DNA of 64,000 nucleotides, from NCBI GenBank assembly GCA_032881465.1, contig CP126168.1, positions 620,001 through 684,000 on the forward strand, written 5' to 3'. Within the stretch, counting starts at the first letter, position 1. Every line of letters begins with the position of its first letter. Of the stretch, positions 8,556 through 17,604 are shown piece after piece. A model generated the notes under the pieces. That model saw nothing but the letters and a program-made list of their open reading frames with translations. It ran no database searches and was not told the origin of the DNA. The translations under genes were made by a program, and so were the position numbers. The DNA comes from Parvibaculaceae bacterium PLY_AMNH_Bact1 (GTDB lineage: Bacteria > Pseudomonadota > Alphaproteobacteria > Parvibaculales > Parvibaculaceae).

Positions 8556-9062
8556 GTGGCTCATTCGGACGATACGCCCGGTTCTGCCGGAGGCGATCCC
8601 TACCGTCTGATCGACATTACGCTCGATGAGACAACGGTAGTGCGTCGATCTCCTGACATTGAGCATGAGCGCAAGGTCGCGATCTACGATCTGTTGGAAG
8701 AAAATTCTTTTCGACCAAACGGATCGGAGGGTGGGCCCTACAGGCTGCATCTGTCAGTGCAGGAAAACCGTCTTGTCTTTGATGTTCGCATCGAGGAGGA
8801 CGAGGCACATGGCAAGGTCATGCTGTCACTCGCACCCTTCCGCAAGATTGTGAAAGACTATTTCCTGATCTGCGAAAGCTATTACGACGCGATTAAGACG
8901 GCGGCGCCTGCGCAGATCGAAGCCATCGATATGGGCCGTCGGGGGCTCCACAATGAAGGTTCTGAGCTCCTGAAGGCGCGGCTTGATGGAAAGATCGAAG
9001 TGGATTTCGACACGGCCCGCAGGCTCTTCACCCTCATCTGTGTTCTTCACATTAAGGGCTAA
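8556..9062 (+). CDS. UPF0262 family protein
   Basis: The protein has about 168 residues. It has the family's N-terminal LIDITLDE, central RLVFDVR and C-terminal [17 protein letters not shown] stretches. It is a conserved alphaproteobacterial protein of unknown role, normally located between hisD and the phosphatase/infA genes as here. I chose GTG 8556 because AAGGAG at 8542-8547 is well spaced. An ATG at 8520 in the same frame has no clear site, so the N-terminus is uncertain. Confidence 0.85.
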   Translation: MAHSDDTPGSAGGDPYRLIDITLDETTVVRRSPDIEHERKVAIYDLLEENSFRPNGSEGGPYRLHLSVQENRLVFDVRIEEDEAHGKVMLSLAPFRKIVKDYFLICESYYDAIKTAAPAQIEAIDMGRRGLHNEGSELLKARLDGKIEVDFDTARRLFTLICVLHIKG

Positions 9063-9065
9063 GCG

Positions 9066-9524
9066 ATGGGCCGGCGCGGACAACAGACGCGCCCGGGCGC
9101 GGTCCTCTTTGCATGTACACTAAATTCTGTCCGCTCACCCATGGCCGAAGCACTGATGAAGCATCTGCTCGGCACTGTCATCTTTGTTGATAGTGCGGGG
9201 GTGGAGTCTGCGGAGCTTGATCCGTTTGTTCTCGAAGTGCTGAGTGAAGTGGGCTATGAGCGCAAAGAGCATCACGCTAAGCGGCTGGATGATCTGCAAG
9301 ACCATGCGTTTGATTTGATCATTGCCCTCACCCCTGAAGCGCGGGAAAAGGCTGAAGAGGTGGTGAGCGGTGAGGCGGTCGATGTTGAATATTGGCCGGT
9401 GGAAGACCCAACACTGGCAGGCGGGTCACGGGCTCAACGGCTTGATGCCTATCGACGGCTTCGCGATGATCTGACCCTGCGCATAAAGGACCGATTTGGC
9501 TCAGACGTCGCCGAAGCCAGCTGA
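9066..9524 (+). CDS. Low-molecular-weight protein-tyrosine phosphatase family protein
   Basis: The protein has 152 residues. The P-loop CTLNSVRS (C17, R23) fits the CX5R(S/T) active site, and the general-acid aspartate is probably in EDPTLAGG near the C-terminal third. These enzymes hydrolyse phosphotyrosine or, in relatives, reduce arsenate; the conserved alphaproteobacterial copy in this position has no proven substrate. It starts 3 bp after the UPF0262 stop and is probably cotranscribed. Confidence 0.88.
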   Translation: MGRRGQQTRPGAVLFACTLNSVRSPMAEALMKHLLGTVIFVDSAGVESAELDPFVLEVLSEVGYERKEHHAKRLDDLQDHAFDLIIALTPEAREKAEEVVSGEAVDVEYWPVEDPTLAGGSRAQRLDAYRRLRDDLTLRIKDRFGSDVAEAS

Positions 9525-9645
9525 GAGAGCGGTTTGAAGCCGCAAAATCCGCAAAAAAGGGTCGATTCGCGCCTCAAATGCCGCTCAGGTCTTGATTTCC
9601 CGGGCACTCTTGCGCATTCTCCGGCCAAATTAACAAAGGGCGATT

Positions 9646-9864
9646 ATGGCCAAGGAAGAACTTCTCGAATTCCCAGGGACAGTAGTGGAACTGCTGCCCA
9701 ACGCGACGTTTCGGGTGCAGCTCGAAAACGATCACGAGATCATTGCGCACACAGCAGGCAAGATGCGGAAAAACCGCATCCGCGTACTGGCGGGCGACAA
9801 GGTGCTTGTCGAAATGACACCCTATGATCTCACCAAAGGCCGCATCACCTACCGCTACAAATAA
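9646..9864 (+). CDS. infA: Translation initiation factor IF-1
   Basis: The 72-residue S1/OB-fold protein begins [19 protein letters not shown] and ends ITYRYK, diagnostic of IF-1. It binds the 30S A site during initiation. A 121-bp gap before it (9525-9645) may hold its promoter. maf follows after 25 bp. Confidence 0.98.
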   Translation: MAKEELLEFPGTVVELLPNATFRVQLENDHEIIAHTAGKMRKNRIRVLAGDKVLVEMTPYDLTKGRITYRYK

Positions 9865-9889
9865 TGTAGTGGGTGGGCACAAGCCGCTC

Positions 9890-10504
9890 ATGACAAATTC
9901 AGACACATGCGCCCATCGTCCACAGCTTGTGCTGGCGAGTGCGAGCCCGCGCCGCCTTGATCTGCTGCGGCAGGTTGGGATTGTGCCGGATATGGTCGCC
10001 CCCGCCGATCTGGATGAAACACCCGGACCGACAGAGCTCCCCCGCGTCTATGCAGAACGCCTGGCCGCAGAAAAAGCGGCAGCCGTCGCTGCAAACCATG
10101 ACGGTGCATTGGTGTTGGCGGCGGACACTGTGGTTGCCTGCGGGCGCAGAATTTTGCCAAAAGCAGAGACAGAAGATGAGGCGCGCACCTGTCTTAACCT
10201 GCTTTCAGGCCGTGCCCACAGAGTTTATACGGGCATTTCGCTCATCAAAGGCGGCAGGCAAGTCACCAAGTCGGTCATGACCCGTGTTCAGATGTCGCGG
10301 CTGAGTGACGCAGATTTGGACGCCTATATTGCGAGCGCCGAATGGCAGGGCAAGGCGGGCGGCTATGCCATTCAAGGCCTTGCCGCAGCGTTTATCAGGG
10401 GACTGAATGGCTCCTATTCCAATGTTGTAGGCCTGCCGCTCCATGAGACCGTTAACCTCCTCAAAGGAAGCGGTTTCCCGGTCTACCAAGCGCCGACATC
10501 TTAA
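9890..10504 (+). CDS. maf: Maf-like nucleoside-triphosphate pyrophosphatase
   Basis: The protein has 204 residues. The Maf signature [14 protein letters not shown] is near the start, with AADTVV in the middle and the [19 protein letters not shown] segment near the C-terminus. Maf proteins hydrolyse non-canonical or canonical NTPs (house-cleaning) and have been linked to septum formation. The start at ATG 9890 is set by the signature; the open frame back to 9824 overlaps infA and is not Maf-like. Confidence 0.93.
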   Translation: MTNSDTCAHRPQLVLASASPRRLDLLRQVGIVPDMVAPADLDETPGPTELPRVYAERLAAEKAAAVAANHDGALVLAADTVVACGRRILPKAETEDEARTCLNLLSGRAHRVYTGISLIKGGRQVTKSVMTRVQMSRLSDADLDAYIASAEWQGKAGGYAIQGLAAAFIRGLNGSYSNVVGLPLHETVNLLKGSGFPVYQAPTS

Positions 10505-10591
10505 GTTAGGATTGCTCTGTTCGGGGGAACAACAAGCGCGCGGAGCGGTAGCCGTGAGCGGGCAATCATGCCAGGGGGCAGGTCGGAGTCG

Positions 10592-12112
10592 ATGACCGAA
10601 GAAGTCTTGATCAATGTAGGGCTGGGCGAAATCCGGGTTGCCGTTTTGGAAGAGGGCAAACCTGTTGAGTTCGTGTTGGAGCGCACCAGCGAAGACGATC
10701 TGAAAGAGAAAACCGGACGCGCCGGGCATTCTCTTCTGGGCAATATTTTTTATGGTCGCGTACAGCGGGTGCTGCCCGGCATGCAGGCTGCCTTTGTTGA
10801 TGTGGGCCTGCAACGCGCGGGCTTCCTGGGCGCGCGCGAGGCTAAATGTCTCTGTGAACTGACAGGGCTTGATGAGGGCACTCTGCCGCCCATCTCATCT
10901 TGCGTGACTGAAGGCCAAAGCATTCTGGTGCAGGCGACCAAAGACCCGATTGGAGAAAAGGGCGTGCGCCTCTCAGCCAATGTCACCCTGCCGGGGAGGC
11001 TATTGGTGATGGTGCCGAACCAGTCCGGCGTTGTGATGTCCAGGCGGATCGAAGATGAAGCAGAGCGCGAGCGCCTTTCCATTGTCGTCTCACGTATTGC
11101 TGAAAAGCTGAATGCGCTTGGCGTTACTGGGGAGCCCGCGGGCTTCATTGTCCGCACCGCGGCTATTGGCATGGAAGAAGCTGCACTCGAAGAAGATGCA
11201 CGCCGTCTTGCAGCCGACTGGGCGGAGGTGCGCGCGGCAGAGAAAAACGCAAGCCCGCCTGACGTGCTCTTCCATGATCTTGATCCGGTCGCCAAAACCA
11301 TGCGCGACTTTGTGAGCATGGACACCGCTCGCGTCGAGCTCGATGATGCCAAGGCCTATCAAGAGGCCGTGCGCTATTGCAACCGCGCCATGCCGCATAT
11401 GGCGGAACGGGTAAACCTTGTGAATGGTCCGGGCTCTGTCTTTGATGAGCACGATATTGACGGAGTGATTGAGCAGGCGCTTGACCCGCGTTTTGAACTA
11501 CCGTCCGGCGGCTGGATCACCATTGAGACAACGGAAGCGCTCACCGCCATTGATGTGAACTCCGGGCGTTACACAGCCTCAACTGGCTTGGAAGAAACGA
11601 GCGTGCGCACCAATATCGAGGCGGCACAGGCAATCGTCGATCAAGTGCGTTTGCGCGGCACCGGCGGGCTCATCGTCATCGATTTCATTCACATGAATGA
11701 CCCGGCGAATATTGAGAAAGTGCTCGACACTCTCAATAGCGGTTTTGAGAAAGACCGCGTGCCGACGCAAGTCTCCGCCATGTCGGAATTCGGCCTTGTG
11801 GAAATGACCCGGAAGCGCGTGCGCGAGCCGCTGGAGAAATTGCTGACCGAACCCATCTATGGCGACGGGCGTGCCCGGGTGAAAACCCGTGCGACGGTGG
11901 CTAACGAACTCTTGCGCGCCATTGACCGCGTGGCCGCGCGCTTCCCAGGTGCCGAGATTTCCGCCCGTGCCGCGCCCGGGGTCATCGCCTGGTTGGAGGG
12001 GAGCCATGGGCGTCTTGTGCGCGAGTTGGAAACCCGCGTCGCCGGCACCGTGTACTTAGAGCCCATGCCGGGCTTTGACCGGGAGCAGATCGATGTGGGC
12101 CCCGCCCGGTAA
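10592..12112 (+). CDS. rng: Ribonuclease E/G family protein lacking the zinc-link cysteines
   Basis: The protein has 506 residues. An S1 domain (about 30-110, GNIFYGRVQRVLPGMQAAFVD) is followed by the catalytic DNase I-like region. The two Mg ligands are D321 in AIDVNSGR and D364 in VIDFIHMND, 43 apart as in RNase E (D303/D346). The zinc link that joins subunits, CPxC just after the TRKR motif, is replaced by LTEPIYGDGRA with no cysteine, so tetramer assembly must differ. Probable role: single-strand RNA cleavage in rRNA or mRNA turnover. ATG 10592 has GGAG upstream; 10568 is an alternative. Its stop overlaps yacG by one base. Confidence 0.92.
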   Translation: MTEEVLINVGLGEIRVAVLEEGKPVEFVLERTSEDDLKEKTGRAGHSLLGNIFYGRVQRVLPGMQAAFVDVGLQRAGFLGAREAKCLCELTGLDEGTLPPISSCVTEGQSILVQATKDPIGEKGVRLSANVTLPGRLLVMVPNQSGVVMSRRIEDEAERERLSIVVSRIAEKLNALGVTGEPAGFIVRTAAIGMEEAALEEDARRLAADWAEVRAAEKNASPPDVLFHDLDPVAKTMRDFVSMDTARVELDDAKAYQEAVRYCNRAMPHMAERVNLVNGPGSVFDEHDIDGVIEQALDPRFELPSGGWITIETTEALTAIDVNSGRYTASTGLEETSVRTNIEAAQAIVDQVRLRGTGGLIVIDFIHMNDPANIEKVLDTLNSGFEKDRVPTQVSAMSEFGLVEMTRKRVREPLEKLLTEPIYGDGRARVKTRATVANELLRAIDRVAARFPGAEISARAAPGVIAWLEGSHGRLVRELETRVAGTVYLEPMPGFDREQIDVGPAR

Positions 12113-12378
12113 TGGCGCCGGCTCCTAAAGACGTCCCGGATAAAGGCCAGTCAAAGAAGGTGGCAGGCGGGGCTGAGGCTGAAAACGTCACCCCGTTTCG
12201 CGGCACCAGACCCTGTCCCATCTGCAAGAAAAAGGCGACCCGAGAATTCCACCCCTTCTGCTCCAAACATTGTGCAGATGTGGATCTTAATCGCTGGTTC
12301 AATGGTTCCTACGCCATCCCGGCGGTTGAAGAGCCCGAAGAATGGTCCGAAGGGGATTTACCGCCGGAAGACCGGTAA
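12112..12378 (+). CDS. yacG: DNA gyrase inhibitor YacG
   Basis: This 88-residue zinc protein has C35, C38, C50 and C54 in the pattern CPIC-x11-C-x3-C, then the conserved DLNRWFNGSYAIP. In E. coli YacG binds GyrB and blocks DNA binding by gyrase. The N-terminal 28 residues are an extra polar extension. The start overlaps the rng stop (TAATG), so the two are coupled. It closes the conserved housekeeping run. Confidence 0.95.
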   Translation: MAPAPKDVPDKGQSKKVAGGAEAENVTPFRGTRPCPICKKKATREFHPFCSKHCADVDLNRWFNGSYAIPAVEEPEEWSEGDLPPEDR

Positions 12379-12533
12379 ATTTGACCTGCTTAAGCGCTGG
12401 ACAGGGCGGGGCACTTCGCCTATAAACCGCGGACTTCTGCGGTCAATATCTGGCAGGGCGCAAGCCTTGTCTCCGAAAAGTGCCAAGAACAGTCGAGGCG
12501 GTTTTGGGTCTAAGGATATGACCAACAAAGAAG

Positions 12534-12609
12534 GCCCGGGTAGCTCAGTTGGTAGAGCATGCGACTGAAAATCGCAGTGTCGGTGGTTCGAACCCGCCCC
12601 CGGGCACCA
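12534..12609 (+). tRNA. tRNA-Phe(GAA)
   Basis: The acceptor GCCCGGG (12534-12540) pairs with CCCGGGC (12599-12605), followed by encoded ACCA. The anticodon arm GCGAC/ATCGC carries loop CTGAAAA with anticodon GAA. The T loop TTCGAAC is canonical. The sequence after it is non-syntenic-looking, so the tRNA may mark an insertion boundary. Confidence 0.95.
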
Positions 12610-12782
12610 CTTCCCGGAGCTTTGCATTGCAAAGCGAGTTCGGCATCTCAAGAAATCTATGACTGAGAGTGGCAAGCGTCTTTTCGCTAGAAATGCGCCG
12701 AGAGCGTCCCTTTCGTATTCTAATCCTTGAACGAAACGAACATTTCGCAGAACCTTCGTTGTCCGTCATTGGGGGGTTTGGA

Positions 12783-13646
12783 ATGCAGACCGATATTGAA
12801 AAGAAAGCAGCAAACCTCGCTGCGTGGCCGCTGGCGGCGGCGGCCCTTGTTATCACGATCCCGCTCTTTGAGATTGATGTCTGTATTTTTTCTGCCTGGT
12901 CCTTTGATCAGAAGCTCAACTTTGCTGTTGCGTTCGGTACCTGTAGCGCCGCCGCTATGGCACTTTTTGGTGTTTACGCGGCGTGGAAAGCTCAAAAACG
13001 TGAGTGGGCGAACCAAACCGAGAAAGCCGAAACAGAAAAAGCTAGAATGCAGAATGCCCAAATTGCGGCCGGCTATGTTCAGATGCAGCGCGCCGCGACC
13101 CTGTTGCTCGCGATAACCCGGGAGTTTGATGGTGCCTTGAACCGATTGATCGCCGCTGAGGCGGACGGCGGAGAGGCATTCGACCACGCGCAGGAAGTTT
13201 GTCGGCGAATGTCTGAAGACCCCAACTATGCTCGGAACCTGTCGAGATTTGCACTTGCAAGAGACGATATGGAGAAGCTTGTTCAGATCACGAGCCTTCG
13301 TATTCGAAATGCTGCATTTAAGTTTGGTACAAGTGTAGATGCTGCCTTGTATCGGCTGGGTGGGATTCAACGAACGGGTATTATCAATGGAAGATGGACG
13401 GAAGAAAGTATTCAGGTGTTGGCCCTGAATACTCTTGAGATCGGCATTTATGCTGAGCGCTACAGGATGCATGAGAATATTGGCTTCCAACAATGGAGTG
13501 GGATCGTTGATGCCATTGAGCTCTGGCGCGGAAGCCCATGGCAAGGGGGGAGGCCTCTTTCCACCGCTGAAGTTGATACACTTTGGATTGATGCTGAAAG
13601 GGCGCTGATCGAGGGTGGCGGAAGCACACCCACCCAGACGGAGTGA
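12783..13646 (+). CDS. Unknown membrane-anchored protein with coiled coil
   Basis: The protein has 287 residues and I do not recognise its family. Two hydrophobic segments lie near residues 13-33 and 47-67. A strongly charged helix predicted to be coiled coil follows (about 68-95, AQKREWANQTEKAETEKARM), then a mainly helical soluble domain to the end. With a short N-terminal tail, the large domain is probably cytoplasmic. ATG 12783 starts just before the first membrane helix; the frame is open upstream to 12669. It stands alone downstream of tRNA-Phe. The plan resembles small membrane effectors or phage-related proteins, but no function can be given. Confidence 0.65.
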   Translation: MQTDIEKKAANLAAWPLAAAALVITIPLFEIDVCIFSAWSFDQKLNFAVAFGTCSAAAMALFGVYAAWKAQKREWANQTEKAETEKARMQNAQIAAGYVQMQRAATLLLAITREFDGALNRLIAAEADGGEAFDHAQEVCRRMSEDPNYARNLSRFALARDDMEKLVQITSLRIRNAAFKFGTSVDAALYRLGGIQRTGIINGRWTEESIQVLALNTLEIGIYAERYRMHENIGFQQWSGIVDAIELWRGSPWQGGRPLSTAEVDTLWIDAERALIEGGGSTPTQTE

Positions 13647-13917
13647 GGACACACCACTTGTGGCGGTGAGACGCACCTATTCTTGAACGTTGATCTGCGC
13701 TGGCGTTTCTCCCTGAAAATCGAAACTCAATGCGCCTGGGGCGCAGGCTCCAGCGCGTGAACAAGGTCTTGAATAGTGATGGCGCGCAGATCCCCATGGC
13801 AGTTGACGAAGACGCAGGTTGATGTTGTTTTTTCCAAGTCGACGCGGGCAGGCGCAGGCTCTGCGCTCAATAGCGGTTCTATCCCGCCACCGACCTTTAT
13901 GATAAAGAACTGACCCT

Positions 13918-14190
13918 ATGAGCTATGCAGTCGGTCCAGGCGATCTTGTTTTATGCGTGAACGCAGCCCCGAACCATATGACGGGGCAGCCGGTGCCGCT
14001 TGTTGCCGGGGAGACGTACCGGGTTTATGACGTCCTGGAGTTTATGTGCCCCTGCGGCCGGTCCGATGCGCTTCTTGATGTCGGCGTTGATTTCGCCTGG
14101 TGCCAGTCACGCTTCCGGCTTCTTCCCAAGCCCAAAATCGAACAGAAGCCCAGAAAGGTCTCAGCGCCGAAGGAAACAGAAAAAGTGTGA
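13918..14190 (+). CDS. Small cysteine-containing phage-type protein of unknown function
   Basis: The protein has 90 residues. It opens with PGDLVLCVN, has a central ETYRVYDV strand and a C-P-C pair (about 44-46), then AWCQSRFRLLPKP and a Lys/Glu-rich tail. Short proteins of the form GDLVVCVD...VY.V...SRFRP are common in alphaproteobacterial prophages and GTA-rich genomes; this is pattern recall, not a search. The 271 bp before it (13647-13917) hold only a possible short minus-strand frame that lacks an ATG. Confidence 0.5.
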   Translation: MSYAVGPGDLVLCVNAAPNHMTGQPVPLVAGETYRVYDVLEFMCPCGRSDALLDVGVDFAWCQSRFRLLPKPKIEQKPRKVSAPKETEKV

Positions 14191-14242
14191 TCAATGCTCT
14201 CCGCGTGCATCAATCCGCTAGCGGTTGGTTGTCCTAGATGAC

Positions 14243-14563
14243 CTAACCCTTCAACTCTGTCTCTCCGAACTTCTTCATGGCCTGGATGACCGGGCGCAGT
14301 GCCTTCGCCTTTTCCGTCGGTACATAGTGGTGACGAACGGGCTTCTCCTGATAGGGCATCTTCTCTAAAAACCCTGCTTTCACCAGACGCTTCAGACGAT
14401 CGGCCAAGAGGCTTGTCGGAATATTCTCCGGGCTCTGTTCGAACTCTGCGAAGGATTTGGCTTTAAACACCAGCGCATCCCGCAAGATGAGCAGTGTCCA
14501 CTTGTCGCCGACATGGTCCAGTGTCCGTGCAATGGGACAGGCAGAACGATGGGGTGGGTTCAT
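14243..14563 (-). CDS. HxlR-family transcriptional regulator
   Basis: This 106-residue winged-helix protein has the family's conserved cysteine C9 in ACPIARTLDHVGDKWTLLIL and the DNA-binding segment IPTSLLADRLKRLVKAGFLEK. The cysteine often senses quinones, aldehydes or oxidants. ATG 14563 is set by the conserved N-terminus and an AGGAG upstream; the longer open frame into the MATE gene is spurious. It follows the MATE gene by 14 bp on the same strand, so it probably controls that exporter. Confidence 0.9.
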   Translation of the reverse strand: MNPPHRSACPIARTLDHVGDKWTLLILRDALVFKAKSFAEFEQSPENIPTSLLADRLKRLVKAGFLEKMPYQEKPVRHHYVPTEKAKALRPVIQAMKKFGETELKG

Positions 14564-14577
14564 GTCTAACCTCGCTC

Positions 14578-15933
14578 CTAGCGTTGTCCCAAATGGCGCC
14601 AGGCGCCAAGCTTCAGGGACGCTGCAATCATAAGCCCATAGAGAAGCATGGCGGCGGCGGCGCCGATGAAGATGCCTTCGAGCCCCATGTCGAAAGAGAA
14701 GGCGAGCACCCAGCCTCCGCCAACCGCAAAAATAAAACGCACAATGGTTGCGCCAATCGGCCATCTCATGGCACCCGCTCCCTGGCTTGCAAAATAGAGC
14801 GACAGGCCAAGGCCCTGGAAAGCAAAAAAGGGTCCTACAATCAGGATATAGGTTCGCGAAGCCTCGAATGTTGCTGGGTCGTCGGTAAAGGCGGAAATCC
14901 AGACATCGGGAAAAAGCGCTAACAGCAGCCCGACCACGCCAGCAAGAGCGCCTGCAAAGAGGCCGCCGGTCCAGCCAATATTCTCTGCGCGATCCACATT
15001 TCCGGCGCCGATGCTTAAGCCCACCAGAGACGTCATGGCTGCACCTATGCCAAACACCAGCGGAATGAGCAAAAATTCAATCCGCGATCCGATGCCATAG
15101 CCTGCGAGCGCTGCCTCGCCGTAGGTTGCCACCATGGCGGTCAGAAAGAGAATGCCGAAAATGGTAAGCAATGGTGACAGCGAAGCAGGGAGTGCTACTT
15201 TGAAGATGTCCTGAAACAGGTTTTTGGAAAACGCCAGGAATTGCCTGTCCAGCTGAATGACCCGACCCTGGCGGCTTAGAACAAAAAGCATGACAGCACT
15301 GACCAGAAATCCGCTGGCGATGGCGGAGATTGCCGCGCCCACAATTCCAAATTGCGGGATGCCGAACAGGCCAAGCACTAACACACCAGACAGCGGTACT
15401 TGTATGAACGCGCTGATTACCATCAGCACAGCAGGGAATTTCATGTCCCCCATGCCACGAAAGATGGCCCCCACAACACCGATCAGCCACACAAACAGAC
15501 CGCCGACGAACAAGACCAGACAATAGGAGGTCGCCTGATCCAGAATCTCGTCGGTTCCCCCCAGAAAGGCGAGCAGCGCACGTCCGAACAGCAAATAGAC
15601 TATGAGGAAGAGGGAGCTTCCCATGGCTGCGATGGCGAGGGCGTGCCAGATGAGCTTATGTGCCCGGTCGCGATCCCCGGCGCCCAGCGCGCGCGCGATG
15701 GATGAGGAAACAGCTCCGCCAAGCGCGCCGCCGGACATTGCTTGCATGAGCATGAGTAGCGGAAAAGCGAGAGCGATACTGGCAAGCGCACTTGTGCCAA
15801 GCTGACCGATGAACCAGACCTCGATGAGACTGACGCTCGATTGAATCACAAAGGCCAACGAGTTAGGGGTTGCCATTCTGACGAGAAGGGGCGCCGGTGG
15901 GGCGGTCAGCAAGTGTCGGGTACGTTCATCCAT
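14578..15933 (-). CDS. MATE-family multidrug/metabolite efflux protein
   Basis: The protein has 451 residues with about twelve hydrophobic helices in two halves, each with MATE features such as FIGQLGTSALASIALAFPL near the start and GIGAAMTSLVGLSIGAGN in the second half. It is an inner-membrane, cation-driven exporter of drugs or metabolites. It shares a transcription unit with the downstream HxlR regulator. The substrate is unknown. The 145 bp upstream, to 16078, hold no gene. Confidence 0.92.
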   Translation of the reverse strand: MDERTRHLLTAPPAPLLVRMATPNSLAFVIQSSVSLIEVWFIGQLGTSALASIALAFPLLMLMQAMSGGALGGAVSSSIARALGAGDRDRAHKLIWHALAIAAMGSSLFLIVYLLFGRALLAFLGGTDEILDQATSYCLVLFVGGLFVWLIGVVGAIFRGMGDMKFPAVLMVISAFIQVPLSGVLVLGLFGIPQFGIVGAAISAIASGFLVSAVMLFVLSRQGRVIQLDRQFLAFSKNLFQDIFKVALPASLSPLLTIFGILFLTAMVATYGEAALAGYGIGSRIEFLLIPLVFGIGAAMTSLVGLSIGAGNVDRAENIGWTGGLFAGALAGVVGLLLALFPDVWISAFTDDPATFEASRTYILIVGPFFAFQGLGLSLYFASQGAGAMRWPIGATIVRFIFAVGGGWVLAFSFDMGLEGIFIGAAAAMLLYGLMIAASLKLGAWRHLGQR

Positions 15934-16078
15934 TAAGTCCGGGTACTTTCTTGTCTTTATTCATTGGCTTCGGAATCGAAAGTTATTACTTCTAATATCA
16001 AAGTGACTGTTCAAGTCGAGGGAAAATGTATCAACGTCTCCTTCATGGTCAGGGTGACGGAGGGAAGGTCGAGAAGCC

Positions 16079-16216
16079 ATGGCGGAAAATTCTGCACCGA
16101 GTGAGGTGCAACTCAAGAAACTGATGTCTTTGCCGGCGGAGGTGCCAGTGGCGGCCCTCAATCTCTTTCAGTTCAATGACCGCGCGCGATATGTGGAGGA
16201 CGATCCGTTTCAGTGA
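16079..16216 (+). pseudogene. Truncated DUF1330-type gene remnant
   Basis: The 45-codon frame has the N-terminus of a DUF1330-like protein (LPAEVPVAALNLFQFNDRARY). It then meets a stop directly after DDPFQ, where family members continue for about 100 residues. The intact relative at 44874-45329 has ELPADAPLAAVNYVKLRDQAQY at the same place. No continuation is evident in the other frames to 16362. It is the only coding trace in the 429-bp gap between the MATE and acyl-CoA dehydrogenase genes. Confidence 0.55.
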
Positions 16217-16362
16217 AGCCGAGCTTGAGCGGCTTGGCACCCGCACCCACTTTCTGCCGTAGGGTTACAAAGGCATTGTAAGCAAGCGCTGTACTGTGTG
16301 CTGAAGTGTGCCAACATGCCTCCATCGAAATTTCCAAGAACATGAAAAAGGCGGAGGAACCC

Positions 16363-17589
16363 ATGATTGATTTTGAAATTCCAGAGGATGCGAAGGTCAT
16401 TCGCGAGACAGTACGTAAGTTTGTTCGTGAACATTGCATTCCGGCGGAAGAGGGGCTCACAGCAGATACGTTTGATGAAAAACTGACAGCCCTGCGCGTG
16501 AAAGCGCGGGATGCGGGGCTCTGGTGCCCTTTCATTCCAGAAGAGCATGGTGGCATGGGATTGAAACCCCTGGCGAATGCTCTGGTTCAAATGGAGCTAG
16601 GCGAGAGCATCTTGGGTGCGCTCTCCATGAATACCCAGGGGCCAGATGATGCCACCATGCTGACGCTCCTCACCCACGGAACGGAGCATCAGAAAGAGAA
16701 ATTTCTGAAACCCCTCCTGAATGGTGAGAAACGTATCTGTTACTCCATGACCGAAAAAGCGGCCGGCGCCGACGCCACCGGCATGCAGACTAGTGCTGTT
16801 GCAGACGGAGATAACTTTGTTCTGAACGGTGAGAAATGGTTTAGTTCTTCGGCTGATGTTGCAGACATTGCTGTCGTGATGGCAAAGACAAACCCGGAAG
16901 CCCCGCGCCATCGCCAGTTCACCACCTTCATCGTGGAGCTGCCCAACCCCGGCTACAACATCATCCGAAACATTCCGACCATGCACGGTGAGTCGCCGCT
17001 TATGGAAAAGGTCGGTGCTACTCATTCAGAGATTGAAATCAAAGACCTCGTCGTACCCAAAGAAAACGTCTTGGGTGGCCTCGGCGGCGGTTTTGAAATG
17101 GGTCAGCACCGCCTTGCCTACGGGCGCCTCCGCCACGGCATGCATAATGTGGCGCGCGCTCAACGCGCGCTTGACCTGGCGGCAAAACATGTGACCAGCC
17201 GCGATACATTTGGCTCTCGCCTTGCGGACCGTCAGGGTGTGCAATGGATGCTGGCCGAGTGCGCAAGCGAGCTCTACATGGCGCGTCTCATACTGCTCCA
17301 CATAGCCTACAAGGCGGAGAAGGGCATGGATCTCAGACAGGAAAACTCGATCGCCAAAGTCTTTTTGGCTCACATGGTGCATAAGGTAGTGGACACAGCG
17401 CTGCAACTGCATGGTGCGTTGGGTTACAGTCATGACACGCCGCTTGCCGCCTGGTACACAGCCATCCGTAGTCAGCGCTTGGTGGACGGACCGGATGAAG
17501 TGCATAAATGGCGCGTTGGCAAGAATGTCATTCGAGCCTATGAACAATTTGGCACCACGGCGTCTGCCGCCGGTGGCGATCTGCTCTAA
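16363..17589 (+). CDS. Acyl-CoA dehydrogenase (ACAD10/11-like)
   Basis: This 408-residue flavoprotein has the usual order: an N-terminal helical domain, a middle beta domain with CYSMTEKAAGADATG and WFSSSADVADI, and a C-terminal helical domain with LQLHGALGYSHDTPL. It would oxidise an acyl-CoA to the 2-enoyl-CoA with FAD, passing electrons to ETF. ATG 16363 follows GGAGG; the frame extends upstream without support. The gene is 15 bp before an APH-type phosphotransferase, the pairing seen fused in ACAD10/11, which suggests an unusual acyl substrate. Confidence 0.93.
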   Translation: MIDFEIPEDAKVIRETVRKFVREHCIPAEEGLTADTFDEKLTALRVKARDAGLWCPFIPEEHGGMGLKPLANALVQMELGESILGALSMNTQGPDDATMLTLLTHGTEHQKEKFLKPLLNGEKRICYSMTEKAAGADATGMQTSAVADGDNFVLNGEKWFSSSADVADIAVVMAKTNPEAPRHRQFTTFIVELPNPGYNIIRNIPTMHGESPLMEKVGATHSEIEIKDLVVPKENVLGGLGGGFEMGQHRLAYGRLRHGMHNVARAQRALDLAAKHVTSRDTFGSRLADRQGVQWMLAECASELYMARLILLHIAYKAEKGMDLRQENSIAKVFLAHMVHKVVDTALQLHGALGYSHDTPLAAWYTAIRSQRLVDGPDEVHKWRVGKNVIRAYEQFGTTASAAGGDLL

Positions 17590-17604
17590 AGGAAATCGCA
17601 AAAC

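Noticed and set aside
13727-13903. Short minus-strand frame (about 60 codons) upstream of the small phage-type gene
   Set aside because: It has protein-like composition but no ATG or GTG start and no recognised family, so it was not called.
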